Part shown: in pieces, positions 34,152 to 43,014 of the stretch
Position numbering within the stretch: position 1 is the first letter of the stretch
How the letters are laid out: every line of letters begins with the position of its first letter
From: an uncultured Christensenella sp.
GTDB lineage: Bacteria > Bacillota > Clostridia > Christensenellales > Borkfalkiaceae
Assembly: GCA_910585705.1 (NCBI GenBank)
Contig: CAJUER010000001.1
Location: forward strand, 619,384 to 683,383
Direction: 5' to 3'
Length of the DNA: 64,000 nt
Made by a program: the position numbers and the translations under genes
Notes under the pieces: model-generated
Seen by the model: the letters and a program-made list of their open reading frames with translations, nothing else
The model's database searches: none
What the model was told of the DNA's origin: nothing

Positions 34152-35063
34152 TCAGTTAAGTTCTAATGTGTTTATAATTTCGTTCACGTCTTTGATTTTA
34201 CGACTGTCAAGCCAGTCGTTCATTTCGCGTATAATGCGCGGCATTGCGTTTGCGTCGGTAAAGTTTGCCGTGCCCACCTGCACCGCGCTTGCGCCTGCAA
34301 GCATAAATTCGAGCGCATCCGTCCCCGAAGCTATGCCCCCCATACCTATTACGGGTATATCCACCGCGTGCGCCGCCTCGTAGACCATTCTGAGCGCAAC
34401 GGGCTTTATTCCCATGCCCGAAACGCCGCCCGTATTGTTCGCGATTACGGGTTTTCTTGCGTCCAAATCAATCGCCATACCCGTGAGCGTATTAATAAGC
34501 GAAATACAGTCCGCGCCGCCGCTTTGCGCCGCCTGCGCGTTGACGGGAATACTTTCCACGTTTGGCGAAAGCTTGACCATTAGCGGAGTTTTCTTTAAAG
34601 AATTTTTGGATACGCGCGTAACCTCTTTTATGCTTTCCGGCTTAATACCGAAAGCCATACCGCCCGCCTTAACGTTTGGACAGGAAATATTGAGCTCCAC
34701 AAAATCAACAAGCCCGTCAAGGCGCGCGCAAATTTCGCCGTATTCGTCAAGCGTTTTACCCGCGACATTGGCAACAACGGCAACACCCTTGCTTTTAAGA
34801 AATTCAAGGTCATGCTTTATGAAGTGTCCGACTCCCGGATTTTGAAGCCCGACCGCGTTCAATATAACGCTTCTGCCCTCCGCAATTCTCGGCACGGGAT
34901 TGCCCGACCGCGCTTCGAGTGTCATTCCCTTCGTGCTTACTCCGCCGAGCACCGATATATCGTACACCTCGTTGTATTCTCTGCCGAAGCCGAACGTACC
35001 GCTTGCCGCTATCACGGGATTTTTGAGTTTTACCCCGCAAATTTCTACGTTTAATTTTGCCAT
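34152..35063 (-). CDS. pyrD: Dihydroorotate dehydrogenase, catalytic subunit (class 1B)
   Basis: A 303-residue FMN enzyme that oxidises dihydroorotate. Motifs are ASGTFGFGREY, VELNISCPNVK (catalytic Cys), VKLSPNV, NTLTGMAID and GMGGIASGTDALEFMLAGA. The catalytic Cys and the presence of pyrK identify the NAD-linked class 1B. An 82-base gap separates it from pyrK; I see no gene or clear signal in that gap. Confidence 0.95.
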   Translation of the reverse strand: MAKLNVEICGVKLKNPVIAASGTFGFGREYNEVYDISVLGGVSTKGMTLEARSGNPVPRIAEGRSVILNAVGLQNPGVGHFIKHDLEFLKSKGVAVVANVAGKTLDEYGEICARLDGLVDFVELNISCPNVKAGGMAFGIKPESIKEVTRVSKNSLKKTPLMVKLSPNVESIPVNAQAAQSGGADCISLINTLTGMAIDLDARKPVIANNTGGVSGMGIKPVALRMVYEAAHAVDIPVIGMGGIASGTDALEFMLAGASAVQVGTANFTDANAMPRIIREMNDWLDSRKIKDVNEIINTLELN

Positions 35064-35145
35064 AAGTTTTCCTTGTTAAAGTTGTATGTAAGTTTGTTTT
35101 TAGCTCATTTTGGTATAACGGAAAAGCACGAGTTCAGAACCGTTG

Positions 35146-35910
35146 TTACAACTCTACTTCGTTAATATCGAATACCGGTCCGTCCTTGCAGACGCGGGCG
35201 TTATCGCCGTCTTGCTTTTTGCATACGCACACAAGGCACGCTCCGAGCCCGCAAGCCATTCTCTCTTCGAGCGAAACAAAGCAAGGTATTTTATTGCCGC
35301 AGGCGGAAAGCTTTTGTTTAAGCGCTTTCAGCATTATCGGCGGTCCGCACGCGATTATCGCGTCCGCCTTTATGTTTTCCGCGTCCGCAAAATACGCTTC
35401 GACCGCGTTACCGCGTCCGCCGTAGCTTCCGTCGTCGGTGACCACCTTCAAGGTTTTGCTTTTTTCCAGCTCGCCGAGAAGGCACACTGCGGACTTGTTC
35501 CTGAAACCTATGTAAGAATGAAAATTTACCGTATTGCAGTATTCGCGGATTGTCGCAATCAGCGGAAACACGCCGACGCCGCCGCCGATTACCGCAACGT
35601 TTTTATAAGCGTCGAGCATGAAGCCGTTGCCGAGCGGCAGAAGAATATTCAGTTCCGCGCCATCTTTAAGCGTTGAAAGGTTGCGCGTGCCGTCGCCCTT
35701 TATTTGATAGCAAACCGTGATATCGTTGCCTTCGGCTTTCACAACGCCGAGCGGACGGCGCAGAAGATGCGCGCCGTCGCCTGTGGAAATATTTACGAAC
35801 TGACCGCCGCGAATTATTCCGACGCTTTCGGGAAGCGTCACCGTAAGCATAAAAATATTTTCCGCAACGGGCGCATTGCTTTTTACAATTGCTTTTAAAT
35901 CTTTCATCAT
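35146..35910 (-). CDS. pyrK: Dihydroorotate dehydrogenase electron-transfer subunit
   Basis: A 254-residue FAD/[2Fe-2S] protein passing electrons from PyrD to NAD. FAD binding is at RRPLGVV, NAD binding at VIGGGVGVFPL, and the cluster ligands are C-x4-C-x2-C-x12-C in the CGLGACLVCVC region near the C-terminus. Its start overlaps pyrF by four bases. Confidence 0.93.
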   Translation of the reverse strand: MMKDLKAIVKSNAPVAENIFMLTVTLPESVGIIRGGQFVNISTGDGAHLLRRPLGVVKAEGNDITVCYQIKGDGTRNLSTLKDGAELNILLPLGNGFMLDAYKNVAVIGGGVGVFPLIATIREYCNTVNFHSYIGFRNKSAVCLLGELEKSKTLKVVTDDGSYGGRGNAVEAYFADAENIKADAIIACGPPIMLKALKQKLSACGNKIPCFVSLEERMACGLGACLVCVCKKQDGDNARVCKDGPVFDINEVEL

Positions 35911-36821
35911 TTTCCCATTTTGCCTATTGCGGAAGAAAGGTCTTTTTGCATTGCAATACTTGCCGCGCGCGCCGCTTCCGCATAGGTTTTATTACTGTAT
36001 TCGGGTTTTTTGTAGGCGCAGATAATTCCGCGCGAGTTGTTGACTATACCGCCAAGTCCGCGCTTGTCGAAGCACACTTTGAGCATTGCCGCGCTTCCGC
36101 CCTGCGCACCGTAGCCGGGTATCAAAAAGAAAGTGTTTTTAAGTTTATCGCGCAGGTTTTCCGCCTCTTCGGGGTGAGTTGCGCCGACAACCGCGCCTAC
36201 TTCCGAATAGCCGTATTTGCCTACCGTATCCCTGCCCCATTCCTCAACGAGCCTGCCCATACGTTCATAGACGCACTCGCCGCTTTCGAGCTTCAAATTC
36301 TGTAATTCTCCGCTTGAAGGATTGGAGGTTTTTACGAGCACGAATATCGATTTGCCGCACGCCTTTATTTCGTCGATAAACGGCAGTATTCCGTCCGAAC
36401 CGAGATAGCCGTTGACCGTCAGCATATCCGCAGGGAACGATTTCAATTTTTTGCCGTTCAACTGCGTTTCGCCGAGAAAGGCTTTTGCATAGCAACTCGC
36501 CGTCGAGCCTATGTCGTTGCGTTTGCAGTCGGCAATGACTGTTAAGCCCTTTTGCTTTGCGTAAACCAACGTATCTTTAAAGCTCTTTAAGCCGTATTCG
36601 CCGTACATTTCATAGTAAGCAATCTGAACCTTTACCGCCGGCACTACGTCGCTTACTTTATTGATTATATTTTTATTGAACTCCGTTATACGGTTTGCGG
36701 CTTCTTCGAAGGTTTGCACGCCCGAACGCATTTCGTCGGGAAGATATTCGAAAGAAGTATCCAGCCCTACGCATGTAGGGTTTTGAAGAGCAATGATTTT
36801 TTCAATTAGCGTATCTACCAT
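35907..36821 (-). CDS. pyrF: Orotidine 5'-phosphate decarboxylase (long, type 2)
   Basis: A 304-residue enzyme making UMP from OMP. The active-site motif is DCKRNDIGST, with VGLDTSFEYLP near the N-terminus. Length and sequence place it in the approximately 300-residue class (PyrF type 2) rather than the 230-residue class of Bacillus. It is two bases from pyrC. Confidence 0.94.
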   Translation of the reverse strand: MVDTLIEKIIALQNPTCVGLDTSFEYLPDEMRSGVQTFEEAANRITEFNKNIINKVSDVVPAVKVQIAYYEMYGEYGLKSFKDTLVYAKQKGLTVIADCKRNDIGSTASCYAKAFLGETQLNGKKLKSFPADMLTVNGYLGSDGILPFIDEIKACGKSIFVLVKTSNPSSGELQNLKLESGECVYERMGRLVEEWGRDTVGKYGYSEVGAVVGATHPEEAENLRDKLKNTFFLIPGYGAQGGSAAMLKVCFDKRGLGGIVNNSRGIICAYKKPEYSNKTYAEAARAASIAMQKDLSSAIGKMGK

Positions 36822-36823
36822 TT

Positions 36824-38098
36824 TTATTCTCCTTTATTTTTATACTTGACCGCACCGTCCACAATCGTGTATTCGACCGAACCGTAAACTTCGTATCCGT
36901 TAAACGGCGTGTTCTTACCTTTGGATAAAAACTTTTCTCCGTTTACAGTCCATTTTTTGTTCAGGTCCACAACCGTTAAATCGGCAACGGCACCCTCTTT
37001 TATTTCGCCGCCGTCCAAGTCTAAAATTTGCGCAGGGTTCGCACTCATAAGCTTCGAAAGCTTAACAAGAGGAATCTTGCCGCTCTTTACAAGATAAGTG
37101 TACGATAGCGCGAAGCTTGTTTCAAGCCCAGACATTCCGAAAGCGGCAAGATTGTATTCCACCGCTTTGTCCTTTGCCGAGTGGGGCGCGTGGTCGGTGA
37201 CTATGCAGTCGAGCGTGCCGTCCTTCAAGCCTTCGATTATCGCAAGCCTGTCCCTTTCTTCCCTGACGGGGGGATTTACTTTCGTGTTTGTGTCGAATGT
37301 AGTTATAATATCGTCGGTCAAAGCGAAGTAATGCGGACACGTTTCCGCCGTAACCTCGACGCCGCGAGATTTTGCGCTTCTTATGATTTCGACTCCGCTG
37401 TAAGTGGAAACGTGACAGATATGAATGGGCACGCCCAGACTTTCCGCAAGACAGATATCGCGCGCAATCATTATATCTTCCGCAGCGCGCAGACTGCCTT
37501 TAAGACCCGTAAGCGTCGAATTATAACCCTCGTTCACCACTCCGCCGTCCACGAGATTTATATCCTCGCAATGGCAAAGGCATTTAATACCGAAGCCGCT
37601 TGCGTACTCCATTGCAAGACGCATTATATTGGAATCCATAACCGACTTTCCGTCGTCCGAAATAGCGACTGCCCCCGCTTCTTTCATCTTACCCGTTTCG
37701 GAAAGTGCGGCGCCCTCTTCACCTTTGGTTATCGAGCCAATCGGGTGCACTTTTAAAAGTCCTACCTGCTGTGCGCGGTTCTTTATATATGAAACGACTA
37801 CCGCGTTATCGCAGACGGGATTTGTATTCGGCATACAGCAAATCTGCGTAAATCCGCCGGCGACCGCCGCTTTCGAACCGCTTTCTATGTCTTCCTTGCC
37901 CTCAAAGCCGGGTTCGCGCAAGTGCACATGCATATCTATTAGTCCCGCAAGCACATGCTTGCCCGTTGCGTCTATTACCTTGCCTTCGCAGTTTAAACCC
38001 GAGCCTATTTTGGAAATTCTGCCGTTTTCGATAAGCAAGTCGGCTTTTCTTTCTCCGTCCTTTAAAACGAGCGTTGCGTTTTTAATCAATAGTTTCAT
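36824..38098 (-). CDS. pyrC: Dihydroorotase (type I)
   Basis: A 424-residue amidohydrolase that closes the dihydroorotate ring. Metal ligands lie in DMHVHLREPGFEGKED, in CHCEDINL and CHVSTYSG, and in VTDHAPHS (catalytic Asp). The start overlaps the pyrB stop by four bases, so PyrB and PyrC are made together, as in the known ATCase-DHOase associations. Confidence 0.95.
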   Translation of the reverse strand: MKLLIKNATLVLKDGERKADLLIENGRISKIGSGLNCEGKVIDATGKHVLAGLIDMHVHLREPGFEGKEDIESGSKAAVAGGFTQICCMPNTNPVCDNAVVVSYIKNRAQQVGLLKVHPIGSITKGEEGAALSETGKMKEAGAVAISDDGKSVMDSNIMRLAMEYASGFGIKCLCHCEDINLVDGGVVNEGYNSTLTGLKGSLRAAEDIMIARDICLAESLGVPIHICHVSTYSGVEIIRSAKSRGVEVTAETCPHYFALTDDIITTFDTNTKVNPPVREERDRLAIIEGLKDGTLDCIVTDHAPHSAKDKAVEYNLAAFGMSGLETSFALSYTYLVKSGKIPLVKLSKLMSANPAQILDLDGGEIKEGAVADLTVVDLNKKWTVNGEKFLSKGKNTPFNGYEVYGSVEYTIVDGAVKYKNKGE

Positions 38099-39024
38099 AA
38101 ATTATTCTCCCTGTACTCGGAAAGCAGCTTCAAAAGCGCCATTCTTACGGCAACTCCGCATGTTACCTGCTCCTCGATAACGCTTGTTTCGCCGTCAATC
38201 AAGGTAGGCGTAAGCTCCACGCCCCTGTTTACCGGACCTGGATGCAAAATCACCGCGTCCTTTTTGGCATACTTCAAAAGCCCGTCCTTTACGCCGTAAA
38301 ACTTGCTGTATTCGGAAAGCGAGGGAAATAATCCGCCGTGCTGGCGTTCGAGCTGTATTCTCAGCCCCATAACACCGTCCGCCCCCTCAATAGCTTCCTC
38401 GCGCGATTTCGCAACTTTTGCGCCCAGCCTTTCGATTTCTCTCGGAAGCAAAGTTTTAGGCGCATACATATAAACTTCCGCGCCCAGCTTGGTAAGCCCG
38501 AACAGGTTGCTTTTTGCCACGCGGCTGTGCTTTATATCGCCGAGTATGGCAACTTTAAGTCCTTTTATTTTACCGAACTTTTGCTTTAACGCAAGCATAT
38601 CCAAAAGAGCCTGCGTGGGGTGTTCGTTCATGCCGTCTCCGCCGTTAAGCACGCTTGCTTTAACGTTTTCCGCAAGCAGTTTCGGCGCGCCCGCCATAGG
38701 GTGACGGATTACTATGAAGTCTGTTTTCATCGCGTCGAGCGTTTTGCCCGTATCGATTAGCGTTTCGCCTTTCTGCACTGAACTTGTAGCTACGGCAATG
38801 TTGACTTCCGCCGCGCCGAGATATTTTGCCGCAAGCTCGAACGAGGCGCGCGTTCTCGTGCTGTTTTCGTAAAACAGCGTTATAAGCGATTTACCCTGTA
38901 AAAGGTCCGAATGCCTTCTGCCGTTTTCGAGAAAGGCGCGCATTTCGGAAGCCGCGTTGAGAATTTCGCTGATTTCTTCGGCGGAACAGTCGTATAAGCC
39001 GAGCAGGTCTTTTCTTTTAAGCAT
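38095..39024 (-). CDS. pyrB: Aspartate carbamoyltransferase catalytic chain
   Basis: A 309-residue enzyme of the first committed step. Carbamoyl-phosphate motifs are STRTRASFE, GDGMNEHPTQ and LHPGPVNRGVE. The ATG at 39024 is chosen over the frame's first ATG (39042) because GGAG lies six bases before it and the length then matches B. subtilis PyrB. No pyrI or carAB is in the window. It is the first gene of the pyr operon, behind an attenuator-like hairpin. Confidence 0.94.
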   Translation of the reverse strand: MLKRKDLLGLYDCSAEEISEILNAASEMRAFLENGRRHSDLLQGKSLITLFYENSTRTRASFELAAKYLGAAEVNIAVATSSVQKGETLIDTGKTLDAMKTDFIVIRHPMAGAPKLLAENVKASVLNGGDGMNEHPTQALLDMLALKQKFGKIKGLKVAILGDIKHSRVAKSNLFGLTKLGAEVYMYAPKTLLPREIERLGAKVAKSREEAIEGADGVMGLRIQLERQHGGLFPSLSEYSKFYGVKDGLLKYAKKDAVILHPGPVNRGVELTPTLIDGETSVIEEQVTCGVAVRMALLKLLSEYRENNL

Positions 39025-39050
39025 AGTTTTCTCCATTGTCAAGGATACGA

Positions 39051-39099
39051 AAAAAAAGCGGTAAAGACGCCGATTTTAAACCGAGCCTTTTCCGCTTTT
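39051..39099 (-). promoter_or_regulatory. Attenuator-like terminator in the pyr leader
   Basis: An outer stem AAAAGCGG/CCGCTTTT (39099-39092 with 39061-39054), a 30-base loop with more pairing, and seven T on the minus strand (39057-39051). All of this is upstream of pyrB within the leader. The PyrR-binding consensus was not found, so the regulator and sensing mechanism are unknown. Confidence 0.6.
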
Positions 39100-39207
39100 A
39101 TTACCGTTATAATTCTTCTGACGCATATACGATACCCGTATCCGATAACCGAATTTTCAAAAGTATAACACAACCGCAAATTTTTGTAAAGTGCAGAAAG
39201 GGCACTT

Positions 39208-39903
39208 TCATAAAATTCTTTGTAAGGTAAATCCGACCTTATCGCACGAGGTAAGTACGTATTCTATACCGTTTTTGACCGTGCGCAAAGGAAAATAAGT
39301 TTCGCCGTGAATATGCCCGAACACAACCTTCTCCGCCCCGCTTTCTTCGAACAGCTTAGTAAACAGCGTGTCGGGCGACTTTGCGCTGAACGGCGGATAA
39401 TGAATCATTACGATTAACCTGTCGCCCTCGCCGCGCACTTTTTCCGCTTCCTTAAAGCAGAGTTTAAAGCGCTCGGCTTCGCGCAGGTACAGCTTTTCGT
39501 CGTGCTCGGTATAGTCGTTGCTTCCGGGACACGTCCAGCCGCGCGAACCGCAGATTACGACGTTTTCGATTTTAACGCAGTCGTTCTGCAAAAAAAAGAA
39601 AGTATCGTCGGGCGCACTGTCGCGCAATTTGGTTATGCCGTTCCACCAGTAGTCATGATTGCCGCGAATAAAAATTTTCCTGCCCCTAAGCTGCTTCAAC
39701 GCGCGCAAGTCGTGCAGACCTTCTTCGAGCAAGGTCCCCCAACTAATATCCCCGCATATTAAAACCGCGTCCCCGTCGGAAACCTTTTCATTCCAGTCGT
39801 TTTTAATTTTTTCAAAGTGATTTTCCCACCCCGCGCCGAACACGTCCATAGGCTTATCGGCAAGTCCCGAAAGATGTAAATCGCTTATCGAAAATATCTT
39901 CAT
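39208..39903 (-). CDS. Calcineurin-type metallophosphoesterase
   Basis: A 231-residue cytoplasmic phosphoesterase with all metal motifs in order: DLHL, ICGDISWG, RGNHDYWW, MIHYPP and FGHIHGE. The family is recognised in clostridial genomes as a stand-alone phosphohydrolase of unknown substrate. It is transcribed toward the pyr leader; no clear terminator separates them. Confidence 0.9.
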   Translation of the reverse strand: MKIFSISDLHLSGLADKPMDVFGAGWENHFEKIKNDWNEKVSDGDAVLICGDISWGTLLEEGLHDLRALKQLRGRKIFIRGNHDYWWNGITKLRDSAPDDTFFFLQNDCVKIENVVICGSRGWTCPGSNDYTEHDEKLYLREAERFKLCFKEAEKVRGEGDRLIVMIHYPPFSAKSPDTLFTKLFEESGAEKVVFGHIHGETYFPLRTVKNGIEYVLTSCDKVGFTLQRIL

Positions 39904-39960
39904 ATAACTATTTTAACATTTATTTTAAGATTTTTAAAGCGTTTTCACCGTTCAATATTT

Positions 39961-39990
39961 AATAGACAAAAATTTAATAAATGTCTATTA
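39961..39990. repeat. Palindrome in the 39.9-40.1 kb gap
   Basis: AATAGACA and TGTCTATT (8-bp arms, 13-bp AT-only spacer) in an AT-rich gap without genes. It could be an operator for the phosphoesterase gene or a weak hairpin. Confidence 0.4.
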
Positions 39991-40061
39991 TTTTGCCGAT
40001 TATGCAACGCATAGTACTATTAAAACAAGCAAAATGCTGATTTTTTGGCGGGCAAAACGCA

Positions 40062-40092
40062 AAAATAAACGGCGGAGCATAAAACTCCGCCG
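40062..40092 (-). terminator. Terminator of the Cys-rich protein gene
   Basis: An 8-bp GC stem CGGCGGAG/CTCCGCCG (40070-40077 with 40085-40092) followed on the minus strand by TTTATTTTT. Confidence 0.85.
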
Positions 40093-40111
40093 AAAGCTTT
40101 GAAAAAGTATT

Positions 40112-40765
40112 TTACTGCTTCGAACAGTTTTTACCCTGAGGATAAAGCGGAAGCTCGAAGAACCCTGCGCACACTTCGTGCGAGTAGTCCTGAGCGGGAG
40201 GAATCGCGCAGTATCCGTAGCTGGGCACGAGAATTTCAACGTCTATCGCAACCTTCAGTATTGTAGTTATACATGCGTTTACCGTGAAAGTTCCGTCGGA
40301 GTTGAAAGTACCCTCTGCGCAGACGGCGCTTACTTCGCTTGTTATCTTGTAAGGCATAATCGAAGGCGCAGGAACAAACAGCAGAACGTCCTCGCTTACG
40401 CTTATGGTGGATTGAGCAACCCCCTCAACCCCGTTCGCGTCGGTGTACAGAACCTCGACGGGAATACTTACCGTTGCCTGTACTCTCGCGCAGCCGGGTT
40501 TATCGGCAAGCCTTTCGACATTGAGCGCGGTTATATTTCCCGTAGAAGAAAGCGACCTTGCGCTGATAAAAGTCAGGGGATATGTAGGGTCGGCAGGAAT
40601 ACGGTCGTTGAGCGTTAAGGTATAATTTTCTATCTGAATCTGTTTGATGCAGGCGTCGAAAATCTTTTGTGCCTGAATGCACACCTTTTCACACATTCCG
40701 TTCAAGGGATTACCGCTTATCGAGCCGGGGCATTTGTCCGATTGAAAATTGGAAAAAAATGACAT
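40112..40765 (-). CDS. Cysteine-rich hypothetical protein, possible spore-coat component
   Basis: A 217-residue protein with eleven Cys, no signal peptide and no membrane segment. The N-terminal CEKVCIQAQKIFDACIK pattern and the following beta-rich part resemble a family of clostridial proteins (CxKVCI...VYDxC) that I recall as probable coat or exosporium proteins; this is low-certainty recall. The C-terminus has YPQGKNCSKQ. The start has a GGAGG site five bases away. It is a single-gene unit next to a LysM protein, which would fit a spore-envelope location. Confidence 0.65.
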   Translation of the reverse strand: MSFFSNFQSDKCPGSISGNPLNGMCEKVCIQAQKIFDACIKQIQIENYTLTLNDRIPADPTYPLTFISARSLSSTGNITALNVERLADKPGCARVQATVSIPVEVLYTDANGVEGVAQSTISVSEDVLLFVPAPSIMPYKITSEVSAVCAEGTFNSDGTFTVNACITTILKVAIDVEILVPSYGYCAIPPAQDYSHEVCAGFFELPLYPQGKNCSKQ

Positions 40766-40807
40766 TTTGACCTCCGTTTGGTTTTTATTACATTATATGC
40801 CACGCGC

Positions 40808-41089
40808 TTAATTTAACGGCACAAATAATTTGCAGGTTGGATAGACGGGCTTATTCCCGTTCAGCGCTTTAAGCTTAGCTTCGTCGGCGTTGAATTTAAG
40901 CGCGACCGTGCGGTAAGAATCGCCGACCTGAGCAGTATACTGCCTGAAATTTCCGTCCGCGACCTTTATAATTCTACCGGCAAAAGCCGCGCCGGATACG
41001 GGAGTTTTAAGCTGCCTTTCCACGTCCGCCGCACACTGCCCGCGTTTAACCCTGAAATATCTGCTTCTGTCCGTAACGAGCGTAAACAT
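40808..41089 (-). CDS. Small LysM-domain protein
   Basis: A 93-residue protein with a recognisable LysM unit in the second half (QYTAQVGDSYRTVALKFNAD...LKALNGNKPVYPTCKLFVP, positions about 50-92) and a degenerate first unit. There is no signal peptide. Such short cytosolic LysM proteins are known as spore-coat or cortex-associated in Clostridia (SafA/SpoVID-like recall), so a sporulation role is possible. A TATAAT ends seven bases before the ATG and no ribosome-binding site is visible. Confidence 0.75.
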   Translation of the reverse strand: MFTLVTDRSRYFRVKRGQCAADVERQLKTPVSGAAFAGRIIKVADGNFRQYTAQVGDSYRTVALKFNADEAKLKALNGNKPVYPTCKLFVPLN

Positions 41090-41159
41090 TTGATATATTA
41101 TATTCTTTAATATCGCAAAATGTTCATATTACCGCACTGAAATTTGTAGAATAATGTAG

Positions 41160-42659
41160 ATGAAAGCGAATATTTACAAGTCTGCGGCAATGGTTACCGT
41201 ATTTTCAACAATCGAAAAAGCGTTGAGTTTCTTTTACAGAATAATTCTATCGCGTATTATAGGCGCGGAAGGGCTTGGCATTTACCAGATATGCCTTTCG
41301 GTTTTCGCGGTGTTTTTAACTGCGGCTTCGAGCGGCGTGCCCGTCACCGTTTCGCGTCTTATAGCAAAAGGCAACGCAAGCGGAGACGTGAAAGGCAAGC
41401 ATGCGGCGGTTACGGCGGGCGTGGTCGCCACACTGATTTTTACCGTTCCTATGGCGATAATACTATTTTTCGGAAGAAAGCTGTTCGGCTTCCTTTTCAC
41501 GGACGACAGGTGCCTGGATATTTTTATAATACTGTTACCCGGTCTTATCCTTACTTCTATTTACGCGGTAATGCGCGGCTCTTACTGGGGAAACAAGCAG
41601 TTTCTGCCTTACAGCATTATCGAGCTTCTTGAAGACGCCGTTATGGTCGTTGTTGGCTGCTTACTCGTTTACGGCGTCACCGACCCCATTCTCGGCGCAA
41701 AGCGCGCTACGATTGCCGTGCTTATTTCATATGTATTTTCCTTTATAGTTTCGCTATTCTGGTACTTCAAGACGGGCGGAAGATTTAAAAACCCCAAAAA
41801 ACAGCTCAAACCGCTATTTTCGTCCTCTCTGCCCATAACGGCCATGCGCACCTCCACTTCCGTTTTAAATTCCGCCGTAGCCGTGCTTTTGCCTCTGCTT
41901 TTAATGAAAGCATACGGACTCAACAATTCGGAAGCGATAAGCCTTTACGGCATTGCGATAGGTATGAGCGTGCCCATTCTGTTCATTCCGTCCTCGCTTA
42001 TCGGTTCGATTTCCGTCGTGGTTGCGCCCGAGCTTTCGGAAAATTATTATAAAAATAAAACCGAGCTCGTACGATACGACGTTGAAAAATCCGTCAAAGC
42101 CGCCATTTTTATTTCGACCTTGCTTGTGCCTGTTCTGTTTATTCTGGGCGACGAGTTCGGACAGTTCCTGTATTCGAACGAAATGAGCGGCGAAATAGTA
42201 CACAACTGCGCATTTATACTCTTCCCTATGTGCATTGCGATGATTTCCACCACAGTTTTAAACTCTATGAACTGCGAAAAGCACACACTCGTCTATTTTA
42301 TGATAGGCGCGGCGGCTATGCTTATAAGCATTCTTGCACTTACGAAATTCGTGGGCGTGTATTCGTATATGATAGGTCTGGCGTTGAATTTTACCATTAC
42401 GAGCGTTCTGAACCTTATAAAGCTGAAAAAGAAATGTCCGGGTCTGAAATTTATGAAGTACACCGTACACTCGGTGATAGTTGTAGTTATTGCGTGCGTG
42501 TTCGGAGAGCTGCTTGACGGAATTATAAGCGCGTATGTGCCTACGTTCTGGCAGATTGTTATTCTTGCGCCTGCAAGTCTTGCGTTTACCGCCGCTTTCC
42601 TGTACTGTCTTGAAATGTTTACGCTTAAACCGTTCAAGAGGTTAGTTTCGAAAGGTTAG
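41160..42659 (+). CDS. SpoVB/MurJ-like polysaccharide flippase
   Basis: A 499-residue membrane protein with about 14 predicted helices of the MOP superfamily. The N-terminal FYRIILSRIIGAEGLGIYQ and the SSGVPVTVSRLIAKG segment are typical of the stage V sporulation protein B family in Clostridia. Members flip lipid-linked precursors for peptidoglycan or cortex. The gene is divergent from the LysM gene, and its 3' end overlaps the convergent TauE gene by 26 bases. A TAGAAT ends seven bases before the ATG with no Shine-Dalgarno. Confidence 0.88.
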   Translation: MKANIYKSAAMVTVFSTIEKALSFFYRIILSRIIGAEGLGIYQICLSVFAVFLTAASSGVPVTVSRLIAKGNASGDVKGKHAAVTAGVVATLIFTVPMAIILFFGRKLFGFLFTDDRCLDIFIILLPGLILTSIYAVMRGSYWGNKQFLPYSIIELLEDAVMVVVGCLLVYGVTDPILGAKRATIAVLISYVFSFIVSLFWYFKTGGRFKNPKKQLKPLFSSSLPITAMRTSTSVLNSAVAVLLPLLLMKAYGLNNSEAISLYGIAIGMSVPILFIPSSLIGSISVVVAPELSENYYKNKTELVRYDVEKSVKAAIFISTLLVPVLFILGDEFGQFLYSNEMSGEIVHNCAFILFPMCIAMISTTVLNSMNCEKHTLVYFMIGAAAMLISILALTKFVGVYSYMIGLALNFTITSVLNLIKLKKKCPGLKFMKYTVHSVIVVVIACVFGELLDGIISAYVPTFWQIVILAPASLAFTAAFLYCLEMFTLKPFKRLVSKG

Positions 42660-43014
42660 GCTTTGCGTCTATAAACAGTTTGACGGATAAAAGAACCAAA
42701 AACGCACCGAAAAGTTTTTTCAGCACGACGGAAGGCAAAAGCGCGGCAAAAAAACCCGCCGCAACAGAAGTTACAAGCGCGGGAATTACAAGACTCAGCA
42801 GTCCTTGCGTTTTTAAAAGCCCGTTCTTTTTATGAACGTTCAGCGTAAACGCCGCCATAGGAAGAAAAGCTATTAAGTTGGTTGCCTGTGCCGTGTGCTG
42901 TTCCACCCCCAAAAGCACGGTAAGCGCGGGAATGAGCACCGTTCCTCCGCCCATTCCCATACCGCCGATGAAGCCGGAAAAAAAGCCTGCGATAACAAAG
43001 ATTATAAAACTCAC
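42634..43014 (-). CDS. TauE/SafE permease half, second gene
   Basis: A 126-residue membrane protein with four hydrophobic segments and the TauE/SafE hallmark GGMGMGGGTVLIPAL. The start chosen is GTG at 43014, which overlaps the TGA of the upstream half (GTGA); the upstream ATG of this frame lies inside the other gene. TauE/SafE proteins export sulfite, sulfonates or related anions, usually as one chain of about 250 residues. Here the two repeats are separate genes and presumably dimerise. Confidence 0.85.
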   Translation of the reverse strand: MSFIIFVIAGFFSGFIGGMGMGGGTVLIPALTVLLGVEQHTAQATNLIAFLPMAAFTLNVHKKNGLLKTQGLLSLVIPALVTSVAAGFFAALLPSVVLKKLFGAFLVLLSVKLFIDAKPNLSKLTS

